The position numbers and the translations under genes were made by a program. A stretch of 64,000 bases of DNA from a virus. Location of the stretch: positions 1 to 64,000 of IMG/VR virus record IMGVR_UViG_3300031857_000046. One strand, given 5' to 3'. The first letter of the stretch is position 1. Each line of letters starts with the position of its first letter. Under the pieces are notes generated by a model. That model worked only from the letters and a program-made list of their open reading frames with translations, did no database searches and had not been told where the DNA came from. Below, piece by piece: positions 56,037 to 64,000 of this stretch.

Positions 56037-57815
56037 ATGCAGTTACCGATAGAAAAGAGAGCGCTGGATATATTAAAAACATATAAAGGGTCAAATGACT
56101 ACATATTGGGTATACAAAAGACCTACTTTACGAGTAAAAGTTTTATACCAACAAAAAACCAAAGTGATTACATTATTAAAAACGGTAATGTTGATCCAGT
56201 TGTTGTTAACAAATTATTCGACATTAGTAAATCTTGTAGACCTTTTATTGCTGAGCAATTAAAACTAGATTTTATACCAGACAAAATATTCATAAACAAA
56301 TTACTTAGCAGAAAGGAGAACTTTTTACACATTTATGGTTGTTTTGAAGAGGGTTGTGATCAATACTACACCTTCTATATTTCAAAGGAATGTGTTAAAG
56401 TTAGCAGACCTGAACCAGAAATTGACCCAACAAAATATGAAAGGGACCCAAAACCGCACCAAATAACAGCGATTAAAAAATTATTGACAAACGATAAATT
56501 TATCTTGGCCGATGAAATGGGCCTTGGTAAAACCACGTCAGCTATTATTGCGGCTATGGAAGGTCAATTCAAAAAAATATTGGTTGTTTGTCCAGCATCA
56601 CTTAAACTTAACTGGAAAATTGAGATTTCAAACTATGATTCTCCAGATAATATCAGTGTTGTTGACGGAAGTAATCTTACTGTAAAAAAATGGACAATTG
56701 TAAACTACGACATTCTTAAGAATTTTCACCATTTACCTAGACGTGGTGTTAAAACAGCTGATCTACCTATTTCACCGATTGACTATCATAAATTTGATTT
56801 AGTTATTGCTGATGAAGCTCATTATCTTAAAAACGCTGCATCAAATAGAACCAAAATATTTAATGATTTTGCCATGAAAATACCAGTAAGATGGTTATTG
56901 ACAGGTACTCCGATCACAAATAAACCAATCGATTTCTATAATCTTTTATATTTGTGTGAATCACCTGTTGCCTCTAACTGGGTTGGTTATGTTAAAAGAT
57001 ATTGTGCTGGTAGACAATTTAACCGAAAAGGTACCAAACAAAAGTATTGGGTTTGTTCAGGATCATCAAACCTAGAAGAGTTGAAAGATTTTTCAGCCGA
57101 TGTAATTTTAAGAAGAACTAAGAACGATTCTATTGATTTACCACAAAAGACGATCAAACCTGTTTATTTACCACTAGAATTCTCAACTAGCTATAACGCC
57201 TATATTGATGAGTATGAAGCTTGGATTGAGGAAATGGAAGCTGCTGGTGAAAAACCAACAATTACCGATCACTTAACAAAATTGATCAAAGTTAGGCAGT
57301 TATTATCTTACGATAAGATTGCACACACAATTGAAATGGCGGAAGAAATGTTGGAGAATGGTCAGAAAGTAATTATATTTAGTTGTTTTACAAACACAAT
57401 CAAAGAGTTACAAGCTCATTTTGGTAAAAAAGCTGTGACAATTGATGGGTCGGTTTCAAAAGAAAAAAGACAACAAGCTGTTGATGCATTTCAAAATGAT
57501 GATAAAATAACTGTTTTCTTGGGTAATATTGTAGCCGCTGGGGTTGGTTTAACTTTAACTGAAAGTAGCGTTGTAATATTCAATGATTTGGATTGGACAC
57601 CAGCTAATCACATGCAAGCTGAGGATAGAGCACATAGAATTGGCCAACAAAACCAGGTTCATATTATTTACCCATTATTTGCCGACACCTTAGATATGAT
57701 TATGTATAAGGCGCTCCAAAGTAAAATGAAGATTATTAGTACGATTATGGGTGATAACCCATCTGAAGAGGAAATATCAGTTGGTAAAGAGGTTATTATG
57801 CACCTTAGACGTTAA
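56037..57815 (+). CDS. SNF2-family DNA helicase/translocase
   Basis: A 592-residue superfamily 2 ATPase of the SNF2/SMARCAL1-like type. Motif I is ADEMGLGKTTSA (about 157-168), motif Ia is LVVCPASLKLNW, motif II is IADEAHYLKN (about 257-266), motif III is WLLTGTPITNKP, and the C-terminal lobe ends with the SNF2 signature AEDRAHRIGQ (about 530). It probably acts on branched DNA or displaces proteins during replication and repair, a niche filled in T4 by UvsW, which is a different SF2 branch. The N-terminal 140 residues are unrecognised. The gene stands alone on the plus strand with a palindrome and purine-rich ribosome-binding site upstream, and its end overlaps the convergent gene by 4 bp. 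Confidence 0.88.
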   Translation: MQLPIEKRALDILKTYKGSNDYILGIQKTYFTSKSFIPTKNQSDYIIKNGNVDPVVVNKLFDISKSCRPFIAEQLKLDFIPDKIFINKLLSRKENFLHIYGCFEEGCDQYYTFYISKECVKVSRPEPEIDPTKYERDPKPHQITAIKKLLTNDKFILADEMGLGKTTSAIIAAMEGQFKKILVVCPASLKLNWKIEISNYDSPDNISVVDGSNLTVKKWTIVNYDILKNFHHLPRRGVKTADLPISPIDYHKFDLVIADEAHYLKNAASNRTKIFNDFAMKIPVRWLLTGTPITNKPIDFYNLLYLCESPVASNWVGYVKRYCAGRQFNRKGTKQKYWVCSGSSNLEELKDFSADVILRRTKNDSIDLPQKTIKPVYLPLEFSTSYNAYIDEYEAWIEEMEAAGEKPTITDHLTKLIKVRQLLSYDKIAHTIEMAEEMLENGQKVIIFSCFTNTIKELQAHFGKKAVTIDGSVSKEKRQQAVDAFQNDDKITVFLGNIVAAGVGLTLTESSVVIFNDLDWTPANHMQAEDRAHRIGQQNQVHIIYPLFADTLDMIMYKALQSKMKIISTIMGDNPSEEEISVGKEVIMHLRR

Positions 57816-58987
57816 TGTTGTAGCAAATAGCTCCCTTTAACATCTTTTCTCTGAGCACCAACATCACTATCACCAGTTGGTAATACAATCACATTGTATT
57901 TAAGTGGTTCTCCTTGCGTTGTTGGTAGTTCATCTGTGTATACGATTGATTCGTAAGGTACGTTGTATTTAACACTTATACGGTTCTTTAAACTTTCTTT
58001 AGCCGCATCATCAATAAATGTCGCTTTACCTTTTTCATCTTTAACATAATGAGGACCCTCTTTTTTGAAAATATCTTTAAATAATTCTTTTGGTACTATT
58101 TTAGAAATTTTAGCTGTTTCTGTATCGACTTTAGCTGTTTCTTTCTTATTTGCATCATCCGAAAAATTCATAACAAAGTTTGGATCAGCAATATTAGCGA
58201 TATCCCCCATTTTTGTATACGCATAAGACTCAACGTTGTAACCAGCTTCAAGTAATTGATTTGTTACACTAATTGCTATATCATAGTATCTTTTAGCAAA
58301 AAAATCACCCGCATCGTTCCATCTCAAGATTAATTTAATATCAACCTTATCTTTTTTTGATTGTCTTTTAAGACTATAAGCTAAAGGGTCTAATTCATCC
58401 ATTATTATGTTTTCATAAGTTTCTGGATCGTTTAATAGTAAATTAAGTCTTTGTGTATATTTTAGGTTTTTACCATCGTTCATAATGTAGAAACCTTTTC
58501 TAGCGTAGCAATCAATCGCACAAGATCCAGCCCCAGGACAAGTATTTATTGTGTAGAATTTACCTTGGTCCTTATCGTAAAGAATACTTCTTAACGCTGG
58601 TATACCAGTATTAACAGTATATTGTAAACCACCCCTATCACTTTTTTCCATTTTAGGGTTTCTATCAAATATTTGTTTTGGTAATGCCGTAATTTGTTTA
58701 ATAAAATGGTCGATATCTATTTCACCCTCGTTATCAGTTGGTATATTACCACCACTAATAATAGGTTCATTTGCACTTATCTTACCCCTATCTTTTGACG
58801 GTTTACCTAATCTATCTAGTTGCGAATTTAACATACTAACAACAGATTCTGGGGATAAACAACTCTTTTTAACATCACTAAAATCCTTTTCCCAGTCAAC
58901 CTCAGATATATTTGTAGACTCATTTAAACGAAAACTAAATAATTCTTTTGTTCTGAGTATTGCGTTATTAAATTTGTTATTGGTCAT
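57812..58987 (-). CDS. Gp88-like protein with CxxxxxCxxxC motif
   Basis: A 391-residue protein with the start placed at the ATG at 58987 (MTNNKFNNAILRTKELFSF). The longer frame from 59077 would add 30 hydrophobic residues across the divergent promoter and is rejected. Residues 150-161 read CPGAGSCAIDCY with C150, C156 and C160, followed later by RWNDAGDF. This combination recalls the phage Gp88 family and more loosely radical-SAM-like iron-sulphur proteins. The function is not known to me. The N-terminal FRLNE motif is like the leader motifs on other genes here. It is the only minus-strand gene between the SNF2 helicase and the neck gene. Confidence 0.55.
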   Translation of the reverse strand: MTNNKFNNAILRTKELFSFRLNESTNISEVDWEKDFSDVKKSCLSPESVVSMLNSQLDRLGKPSKDRGKISANEPIISGGNIPTDNEGEIDIDHFIKQITALPKQIFDRNPKMEKSDRGGLQYTVNTGIPALRSILYDKDQGKFYTINTCPGAGSCAIDCYARKGFYIMNDGKNLKYTQRLNLLLNDPETYENIIMDELDPLAYSLKRQSKKDKVDIKLILRWNDAGDFFAKRYYDIAISVTNQLLEAGYNVESYAYTKMGDIANIADPNFVMNFSDDANKKETAKVDTETAKISKIVPKELFKDIFKKEGPHYVKDEKGKATFIDDAAKESLKNRISVKYNVPYESIVYTDELPTTQGEPLKYNVIVLPTGDSDVGAQRKDVKGSYLLQH

Positions 58988-59006
58988 AATATTCCCGTAT
59001 TTAAAA

Positions 59007-59024
59007 GTATTTATTATAAATATT
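59007..59024. promoter_or_regulatory. Overlapping divergent late-type promoter elements
   Basis: The string GTATTTATTATAAATATT contains GTATTTAT reading right, toward the gp13-like gene, and AATATTTAT reading left, toward the Gp88-like gene. The ATGs lie at 59031 (plus) and 58987 (minus). Confidence 0.5.
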
Positions 59025-59030
59025 AGGAAC

Positions 59031-60122
59031 ATGAGAATAAATCCAACCGAAAAGCAAAAAATATACAAACAAGCCAAACATAGGCTTGGGGCTCCTATTA
59101 GGAAGATTCAATTAGAAGATGAACAAATGGACTCACTTCTTGAAATCGCTACAGAAGATTATGTTGAGTTTATTAATAATTGGTTGATTGAACACCAATG
59201 GCCGAGTTTGATTGGTTTAAGCGTTAGCGAAGCTGATTTAACCAGGGCTTTTATTTATAGAACTTTTGATTTAGTCACACAATACACATACTCCTACTCA
59301 AAAATTGTTGGTTTGGGTGCTGGTGAGGGTGGTTATGTTCTTAAAAAAGATTACGTTGAGTTAGTTAAGGGTCAACAAATATATGAGATTCCAGCAAATA
59401 GAGAGATAAATGAAGTGTTATGGTTTACACCAGCTTCATTGGATCAATCTGTAATCGACCCATTCTTAGGTGTTTGGAACAATCAATTCGGTGCCGAATA
59501 TATGGGTTTGGGTAGTTATTACATTTTACCAGCTTTTGACATTTTAATGAGAACAACGGATAGAAACCTTAAAAATAGGATGATTCGTTCTGAGTTAATA
59601 TATAAGATCACAAATGCGCCTGATGGCAAAAAATATCTTCATTTAATGAATACGCCAGGTGGTAAATTTGACTTTAGGGGTTCAATGCTAGATCAAGGTA
59701 AATGTTGGTATTGGTATTATGATATTAACCCATTAATTAAAGATGATTGTTTGGCAAAAAACAAAGATATCATTAAATCACCAGCTGATGTTCCTCTGGA
59801 TGATATATCATTTGATGACCTAAATGATCCAGCTAAAGTTTGGATTAGAAGATATTTTATTGCTTTGTGTAAAGAAACTTTGGGTAGAGTAAGAGGTACT
59901 TTTGGTGGTAAAATACCAGTTCCAGACGCAAATATGGAAATTGAATACCAGTCACTTTTATCAGAAGGTAAGGATGAAATGGTTACACTTAAAAAAGAAT
60001 TAGAGGACAGAATGTTCAAATTAAACCCATTGGAAATTCTTAAAAGAATGTCTACTGAGGCTGAAGAAATTAACAAAGCTCTTAAATACAGAGCGTTCCA
60101 AAAACCAATTAAGATTATATAA
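59031..60122 (+). CDS. 13: Neck protein, gp13-like
   Basis: A 363-residue protein like T4 gp13 (309 aa), which closes the portal after packaging and joins head to tail. I use the ATG at 59031 (MRINPTEKQKIYKQAKHRLG), which follows the late-type element; the frame is open upstream. Family marks are HRLGAPIRKIQLEDEQMDSL at the N-terminus, the QIYEIPANREINEVLWFTP strand pair, and a C-terminal CKETLGRVRGTFGGKIPVPD with the EGKDEM..LKKEL helix, as in gp13. Here it is separated from the gp14/gp15-like genes by two unrelated genes and faces the other way. Confidence 0.65.
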   Translation: MRINPTEKQKIYKQAKHRLGAPIRKIQLEDEQMDSLLEIATEDYVEFINNWLIEHQWPSLIGLSVSEADLTRAFIYRTFDLVTQYTYSYSKIVGLGAGEGGYVLKKDYVELVKGQQIYEIPANREINEVLWFTPASLDQSVIDPFLGVWNNQFGAEYMGLGSYYILPAFDILMRTTDRNLKNRMIRSELIYKITNAPDGKKYLHLMNTPGGKFDFRGSMLDQGKCWYWYYDINPLIKDDCLAKNKDIIKSPADVPLDDISFDDLNDPAKVWIRRYFIALCKETLGRVRGTFGGKIPVPDANMEIEYQSLLSEGKDEMVTLKKELEDRMFKLNPLEILKRMSTEAEEINKALKYRAFQKPIKII

Positions 60123-61777
60123 TGTTTTATACAGCCCTAGATAATAGTGATTATTTTGATTTAATTGTCACAAAAGATTGTCGTGATTTTTATCGTGATT
60201 ATAACGAATGTAATTTAATAAATATTAATATTACTGAAAATCTATGCTCAATACCTGGGAGTATTCAAACAGAAGAAGTTGAATTAAAAAACATAACGTT
60301 AACAGGTTATGATAATTTTTTTATACCCAACGGAGAGATATCAAATATCAATAATTTCACGGGTGACACAATAGGATACACTGTGAATGAAAATATTGTT
60401 GTTGACGTTAATAAAGATTTAACATATGTTATTGAAACTGGTGATACTTTTTGTTTTCATGAAATATCTGGTTATAGCGGAAATTACTGTTATGAGATTG
60501 ATCACCTAAATGTTGACAATGGTATATACTATAATAAATTAAATGGCGGTTTTTACCAGGGATTCTACAAAATTTTTGGTGAAAATGTTGAGTGGTTCCC
60601 AGCTAGAGCAAAAATGGGTTGGACCGTTGATATGGTTGTCCATTTCCCAATGGATGTACCAGGTAGTTCAGGGTCATCTGGTAGTTCAGGGTCTTCTGGA
60701 TCATCTGGCAGTTCTGGTTCTTTTGGGTCTTCTGGATCATCAGGTAGTTCTGGGTCATCTGGTAGTTCAGGGTCTTCTGGATCATCTGGTAATTGCGTAA
60801 CTCTAAATAAAGTATATCCAAATAATAGCGGTTTTATTTTTTATCTGGGGACAAGAGCTGAAAATAAATTTGCTGATAAAACTGATATTGAAATTCAAAG
60901 ATTTGAGGATAATTACGACATAGTACCTCTAAACACAACAAATTTATTTACCTATAATAACCTAATAACATTAAATGGTTTAACGAATTATATTGGTTAT
61001 TTTAATTATTATAATGGTTTAATGTATACTGGTAGAAATTATACAGTAGACTCACAACCTTTACAATACCACCAAGAATATAGTGATCTCACGTATAATG
61101 CGTTTGGTATAAGAGTCACCAATGATGGTAGAATCGGTTACAGAACAATATACCCAACTGATATATGTTATACAGGCGTAACCCAAGAAGTTAGTGGTAT
61201 AACAAACAACTCGTTTATTATGGACCCAATTGATGACTGTGTTAATTATACAAGATCACTAATTGTTACAAAATATTTTACAATAGAGGAGTGTTATACA
61301 AAAAACCCTGTTATTGATGTAACGGAAAATAAATTCTTGAATATAACTGGTGTATTTGAAAGAGATTTTTCTTATGGGAATAACTGTCAGTTAAAATATG
61401 GTGATTATAAAAAAGGTACCTTCTCAATATACCTTAATGGGTTCTTAGTTTTTAGGAATAGGAATTTTGTTGAGGTGATACCACATGAATTAGATATTGA
61501 TTCGAAATACCAGGAAGGTGTCCCCTTTAATATTTCATTTGGTGGTGGGACCCAAAGCTTAATCGACCCTGTGGTATTTGATGAAAACAAAGTACTTGGT
61601 ACTGTTTTAGAAAGATTTTTTGCTGGAACATTCCTAGGTGGTGTTAAATCAATTAAAATGTATTGTGTACCATTGTACACTGTTGAGGTTAAAAAAGAAT
61701 TTAGAAATATTGCGGGTATATATAATTTGCCGATAATAAAGGGTGGTAGACAGATATTTATAAAAAATTTATTCTAA
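60122..61777 (+). CDS. Collagen-like, lectin-like fibre protein (551 aa)
   Basis: A 551-residue structural protein in three parts. Residues 1-178 are a unique N-terminus rich in aromatic residues. Residues about 180-222 are 13 consecutive Gly-Ser-Ser triplets with one Gly-Ser-Phe, an uninterrupted Gly-X-Y pattern. The C-terminal about 330 residues are beta-rich and end in FSIYLNGFLVFRNRNFVEVI, then GVPFNISFGGGTQSL and FAGTFLGGVKSIKMY, which resembles the concanavalin/LamG-like domains of phage adhesins. It overlaps the gp13-like stop by 1 bp and the next start by 1 bp, so it is in one transcript. A neck whisker or side fibre is inferred. Confidence 0.65.
   Translation: MFYTALDNSDYFDLIVTKDCRDFYRDYNECNLININITENLCSIPGSIQTEEVELKNITLTGYDNFFIPNGEISNINNFTGDTIGYTVNENIVVDVNKDLTYVIETGDTFCFHEISGYSGNYCYEIDHLNVDNGIYYNKLNGGFYQGFYKIFGENVEWFPARAKMGWTVDMVVHFPMDVPGSSGSSGSSGSSGSSGSSGSFGSSGSSGSSGSSGSSGSSGSSGNCVTLNKVYPNNSGFIFYLGTRAENKFADKTDIEIQRFEDNYDIVPLNTTNLFTYNNLITLNGLTNYIGYFNYYNGLMYTGRNYTVDSQPLQYHQEYSDLTYNAFGIRVTNDGRIGYRTIYPTDICYTGVTQEVSGITNNSFIMDPIDDCVNYTRSLIVTKYFTIEECYTKNPVIDVTENKFLNITGVFERDFSYGNNCQLKYGDYKKGTFSIYLNGFLVFRNRNFVEVIPHELDIDSKYQEGVPFNISFGGGTQSLIDPVVFDENKVLGTVLERFFAGTFLGGVKSIKMYCVPLYTVEVKKEFRNIAGIYNLPIIKGGRQIFIKNLF
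60661..60792 (+). repeat. Gly-Ser-Ser codon repeats (collagen-like tract)
   Basis: A tandem 9-bp repeat with synonymous changes between TCA, TCT and AGT serine codons. It encodes GSS triplets with one TTT (Phe) interruption. Confidence 0.9.
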
Positions 61778-62178
61778 TGATATTCAGTATAAGACAAAAT
61801 GCAACATTACCTATCTTAAAAATGAAAGTTTTTAGAGATGGACGCAACGATTTTAGACGCTTTGAGGAGTTGATTGAAAATTGTGTGGCCACATTTGCCA
61901 TGAAAGATGAAAAAACTGGTATATATAAAGTTGCTAATAAAGCTGCAAATGTTGTACTTGAAAATCCTTGTGATGAAAATGGTTACAAACATTATATCAT
62001 AACATACCAGTTTACAAAAGATGACACGGACAAACCTGGGGTTTTTCTTGGTGAGTTTAAATTAACGTTATTCGATCTTGCCAACCCAACAGAAGTCTAT
62101 GGCGAACTAATAGCCCCTATTCAAGAGGAACTATACATACACATCTTAGATTCATTCGTAAAAACAGATATTATTTAA
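61777..62178 (+). CDS. Small structural protein, fibre-cluster (133 aa)
   Basis: A 133-residue protein starting MIFSIRQNATLPILKMKVFR. It overlaps the fibre gene by one base. The pattern IRQNATLPILKMKVF.DG, then FKLTLFDLANP, recalls short beta-sandwich domains at the N-terminus of phage upper-baseplate or fibre proteins. This is weak evidence. It may join the preceding fibre to the neck or baseplate. No enzymatic residues are visible. Confidence 0.5.
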   Translation: MIFSIRQNATLPILKMKVFRDGRNDFRRFEELIENCVATFAMKDEKTGIYKVANKAANVVLENPCDENGYKHYIITYQFTKDDTDKPGVFLGEFKLTLFDLANPTEVYGELIAPIQEELYIHILDSFVKTDII

Positions 62179-62183
62179 GTTTT

Positions 62184-62214
62184 TTTGTTTTTTTAGATTT
62201 TATACTTATATTTG
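62184..62214 (+). promoter_or_regulatory. Bacteroidota-type promoter for DNA polymerase
   Basis: TTTG at 62184-62187, 19-bp spacer, then TATATTTG at 62207-62214, a full match to the host pattern. The expected start near 62221 leaves a leader of about ten bases before the ATG at 62231. Confidence 0.7.
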
Positions 62215-62230
62215 TGCCAAAATAATGATT

Positions 62231-64000
62231 ATGGCCGAATACAAGATTTCCCTTGAAGAGATAGAAAAGTTTTTAAATGGGCACGATGATGAGAAATACA
62301 TCGTGAATGTTGAGTACGATGCCGAAACTAATCTGATCCATAAAGTTAAACAAGATCCAGAAAGGGGTAATTATATTGAAACCGAACCATTACTCGCTTT
62401 CATGTGGATTAAAAACCTTAATAAAATTAAGGAACTAACCAATTTTTACGGTAATAGTGATGCCAAAATTAAGTCCGCTAGACAAAGATTTGGTATTGAA
62501 ATCAAAGCTTTAGGTGGTGACCACCCAAAGTTAATTGACGGTTATAGGTATTTGGTTACATGTAATCAGGGTCACAAAAGAATGTTAGATTTTTTTAGAG
62601 AGGGTGGTATTTTTGTTTACGACAAAAGACATGATATTAACACTCATTTCTTAATGATATCACCTGTCGAGCAGTATTTTATACATACTGGTAAGCGTTT
62701 GTTTAAGGGATTTGAAGAATACGATGAGATTCACAAATTTATATTTGACTTAGAGACAACAGGGTTAGACCCAGCCATCAATCGTATTTTCTTGATTGGT
62801 ATCTACACCAATTTAGGCGTTAGAGAAATCATACCCGTTGAAGATGATGATGAATCTGAAAGACAAGCCATTACAAAATTCTTTGAGAAAATTAATGAGA
62901 TTAAACCAACCATCATTGCTGGTTATAATAGTGCAAACTTTGACTGGCCATTCTTCTTTAAAAGATGTGAAATTCTTGGTTTAAATATTCAGGATATCGC
63001 AATTACCTTAAAAGTTGGTGAATTAATCAACAACAAAGATAGTATTTTAAAGCTGGGTAACGAGGTTGAGGACTACACCCAAACTAATATGTTTGGTTAT
63101 AGCGTTATCGATATCATACACTCAGCTAGACGTGCACAAGCAATTGATTCAAGCATGAAATCGGTTGGTTTGAAATATGTTTGTAAGTATAACAAGATTG
63201 CAAAAAAGAATCGTGTTTATATTGTTGGTGATAAAATTGGTAACACATGGTACTCAAAAGATAAATTTTATTTTGATGATAGAACAGGTGCCTACTCTAA
63301 AACAAAACCAGCTTTGGAGTTCATGGATTACATTCGTAGAGAAGATGTTCAGGCTAACCCAGATAAAGTGTTTGTTTTTGGTGATAATATTTTAAGACAA
63401 GGACTTGGCGGTCAGGCAAAAGAAATGCGTGGAGAACCGAATGTCATTGGTATCGTAACCAAGCACACCCCAGAATCAACACCAGAATCTTATTTCAATG
63501 ATAAGGATTTTGAAATACTTAAAAAACACATAGATTCCGATATTAATCAAATAATCGAAAAGATTAAAGAAGGTAAGACAATCGTTTTCCCTAAAATGGG
63601 TATCGGTACAGGTTTGGCTCAGTTAGATATGAGAGCCCCAAAAACATTCAAGTATCTAAAGGGTTTATTAAGTGCGTTACGTGATTACATTAATACTTTT
63701 CAAGAAGTTGATGGTAGATATATCGTTGAGCGTTACTTGATTGATGACTTATGGGAAACTATGGAAGTGGACGATGTTTATAACCAGTCATCGTTCTTGT
63801 TAGCTAAATTAGTACCAACAACATATCAAAGGGTTTCTACCATGGGTACAGCTGGTCTATGGAAATTATTGATGATGACGTATTCATTTGAAAATGATTT
63901 GGCAATACCAGTATCGGATGTTAAAAGAGATTACACAGGTGGTTTATCAAGATTATTTAAAGTTGGTTATTCAACCACTTTAAGAAAGATGGACTACAAC
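62231..64000 (+). CDS. 43: Family B DNA polymerase (gp43-like) with inserted macro-like domain, 5' part
   Basis: The first 590 codons of the replicative polymerase; the polymerase domain lies beyond the window. The 3'-5' exonuclease motifs are present: Exo I FDLETTGLD (D173, E175), Exo II NSANFDWPFF (D238) and Exo III YLIDDLWE (Y502, D506). Between Exo II and Exo III are about 268 residues against about 105 in T4 gp43. The surplus includes residues about 378-488, FVFGDNILRQGLGGQAKEMR...PNVIGIVTKH...FND...VFPKMGIGTGLAQLDM, which matches free-standing DUF7831-type phage proteins as I recall them and has a macro-domain look. The reading frame is continuous through the insert. A host-type promoter precedes the gene. 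Confidence 0.85.
   Translation, partial: MAEYKISLEEIEKFLNGHDDEKYIVNVEYDAETNLIHKVKQDPERGNYIETEPLLAFMWIKNLNKIKELTNFYGNSDAKIKSARQRFGIEIKALGGDHPKLIDGYRYLVTCNQGHKRMLDFFREGGIFVYDKRHDINTHFLMISPVEQYFIHTGKRLFKGFEEYDEIHKFIFDLETTGLDPAINRIFLIGIYTNLGVREIIPVEDDDESERQAITKFFEKINEIKPTIIAGYNSANFDWPFFFKRCEILGLNIQDIAITLKVGELINNKDSILKLGNEVEDYTQTNMFGYSVIDIIHSARRAQAIDSSMKSVGLKYVCKYNKIAKKNRVYIVGDKIGNTWYSKDKFYFDDRTGAYSKTKPALEFMDYIRREDVQANPDKVFVFGDNILRQGLGGQAKEMRGEPNVIGIVTKHTPESTPESYFNDKDFEILKKHIDSDINQIIEKIKEGKTIVFPKMGIGTGLAQLDMRAPKTFKYLKGLLSALRDYINTFQEVDGRYIVERYLIDDLWETMEVDDVYNQSSFLLAKLVPTTYQRVSTMGTAGLWKLLMMTYSFENDLAIPVSDVKRDYTGGLSRLFKVGYSTTLRKMDYN

Noticed and set aside
58988-59077. Extended N-terminus of the Gp88-like protein as a signal peptide or membrane anchor
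   Set aside because: The hydrophobic stretch is produced by reading the AT-rich divergent promoter and the start of the gp13-like gene in reverse.
63177-63395. Separate small gene within the DNA polymerase, or a break at the inserted domain
   Set aside because: The polymerase frame is uninterrupted from 62231 to the window end, so the inserted domain is fused and the small frame is a shadow.

Overview
The window is part of a large, AT-rich genome of a contractile-tailed (T4-like myovirus) bacteriophage. The host is probably a Bacteroidota bacterium. Leaders upstream of starts are A/T-rich and mostly lack Shine-Dalgarno sequences. Several early-type genes are preceded by the Bacteroidota promoter pattern TTG / 19-20 bp / TAnnTTTG. 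T4-type proteins are recognisable: gp6, gp13, gp15, gp18, gp19, gp25, gp26/51, gp32, gp43, gp53, UvsX, a gp41-type helicase, a 5'-3' exonuclease and NrdA/NrdB. No terminase, portal or major capsid gene is visible, so the head module lies outside the window.

Layout, in transcription order on the minus strand (right to left). From 55.9 to 49.2 kb: connector proteins, tail sheath, tail tube and a tail-assembly chaperone that appears to be split by a frameshift. From 49.1 to 43.0 kb: an unknown protein and two tandem paralogous tape-measure-like proteins. From 42.9 to 22.3 kb: a 2921-residue repeat-bearing baseplate protein, a gp53-like protein, a 979-residue protein, a 2413-residue hub protein ending in an M23 peptidase and a tail lysozyme domain, and small proteins. 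From 22.2 to 13.8 kb: a replication and nucleotide cassette (gp32, UvsX, exonuclease, unknown, DnaB-like helicase, NrdB, NrdA), set inside the structural cluster on the same strand. From 13.7 to 1 kb: baseplate wedge genes (gp25, gp6, a carboxypeptidase-regulatory-like protein, four unrecognised proteins, and a long adhesin-like protein running off the left edge).

Plus-strand genes: a Vsr-like endonuclease between tube and chaperone (50.2 kb), an SNF2-type helicase (56.0 kb), and at the right end gp13-like neck protein, a collagen-like/lectin-like fibre protein, a small structural protein and family B DNA polymerase (cut by the right edge). A Gp88-like cysteine-motif gene lies on the minus strand between the helicase and gp13.

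Regulation: at least nine start regions of virion genes carry the element (A/G)TATTTAT on the coding strand, a candidate phage late promoter. Host-like promoters precede gp32 and DNA polymerase, and one points into a 170-bp non-coding stretch. Hairpin-plus-U-tract terminators close the tube, sheath, chaperone, gp32 and NrdA units.

Most unusual observations: a roughly 110-residue macro-like (DUF7831-type) domain inserted between the Exo II and Exo III motifs of the DNA polymerase; the apparent +1 (or -2) frameshift in the tail chaperone; duplicated tape-measure genes; an OmpA-like segment and ten 60-residue repeats in the giant baseplate protein; and a gp32 that lacks zinc ligands and ends in a bacterial SSB-like tip.
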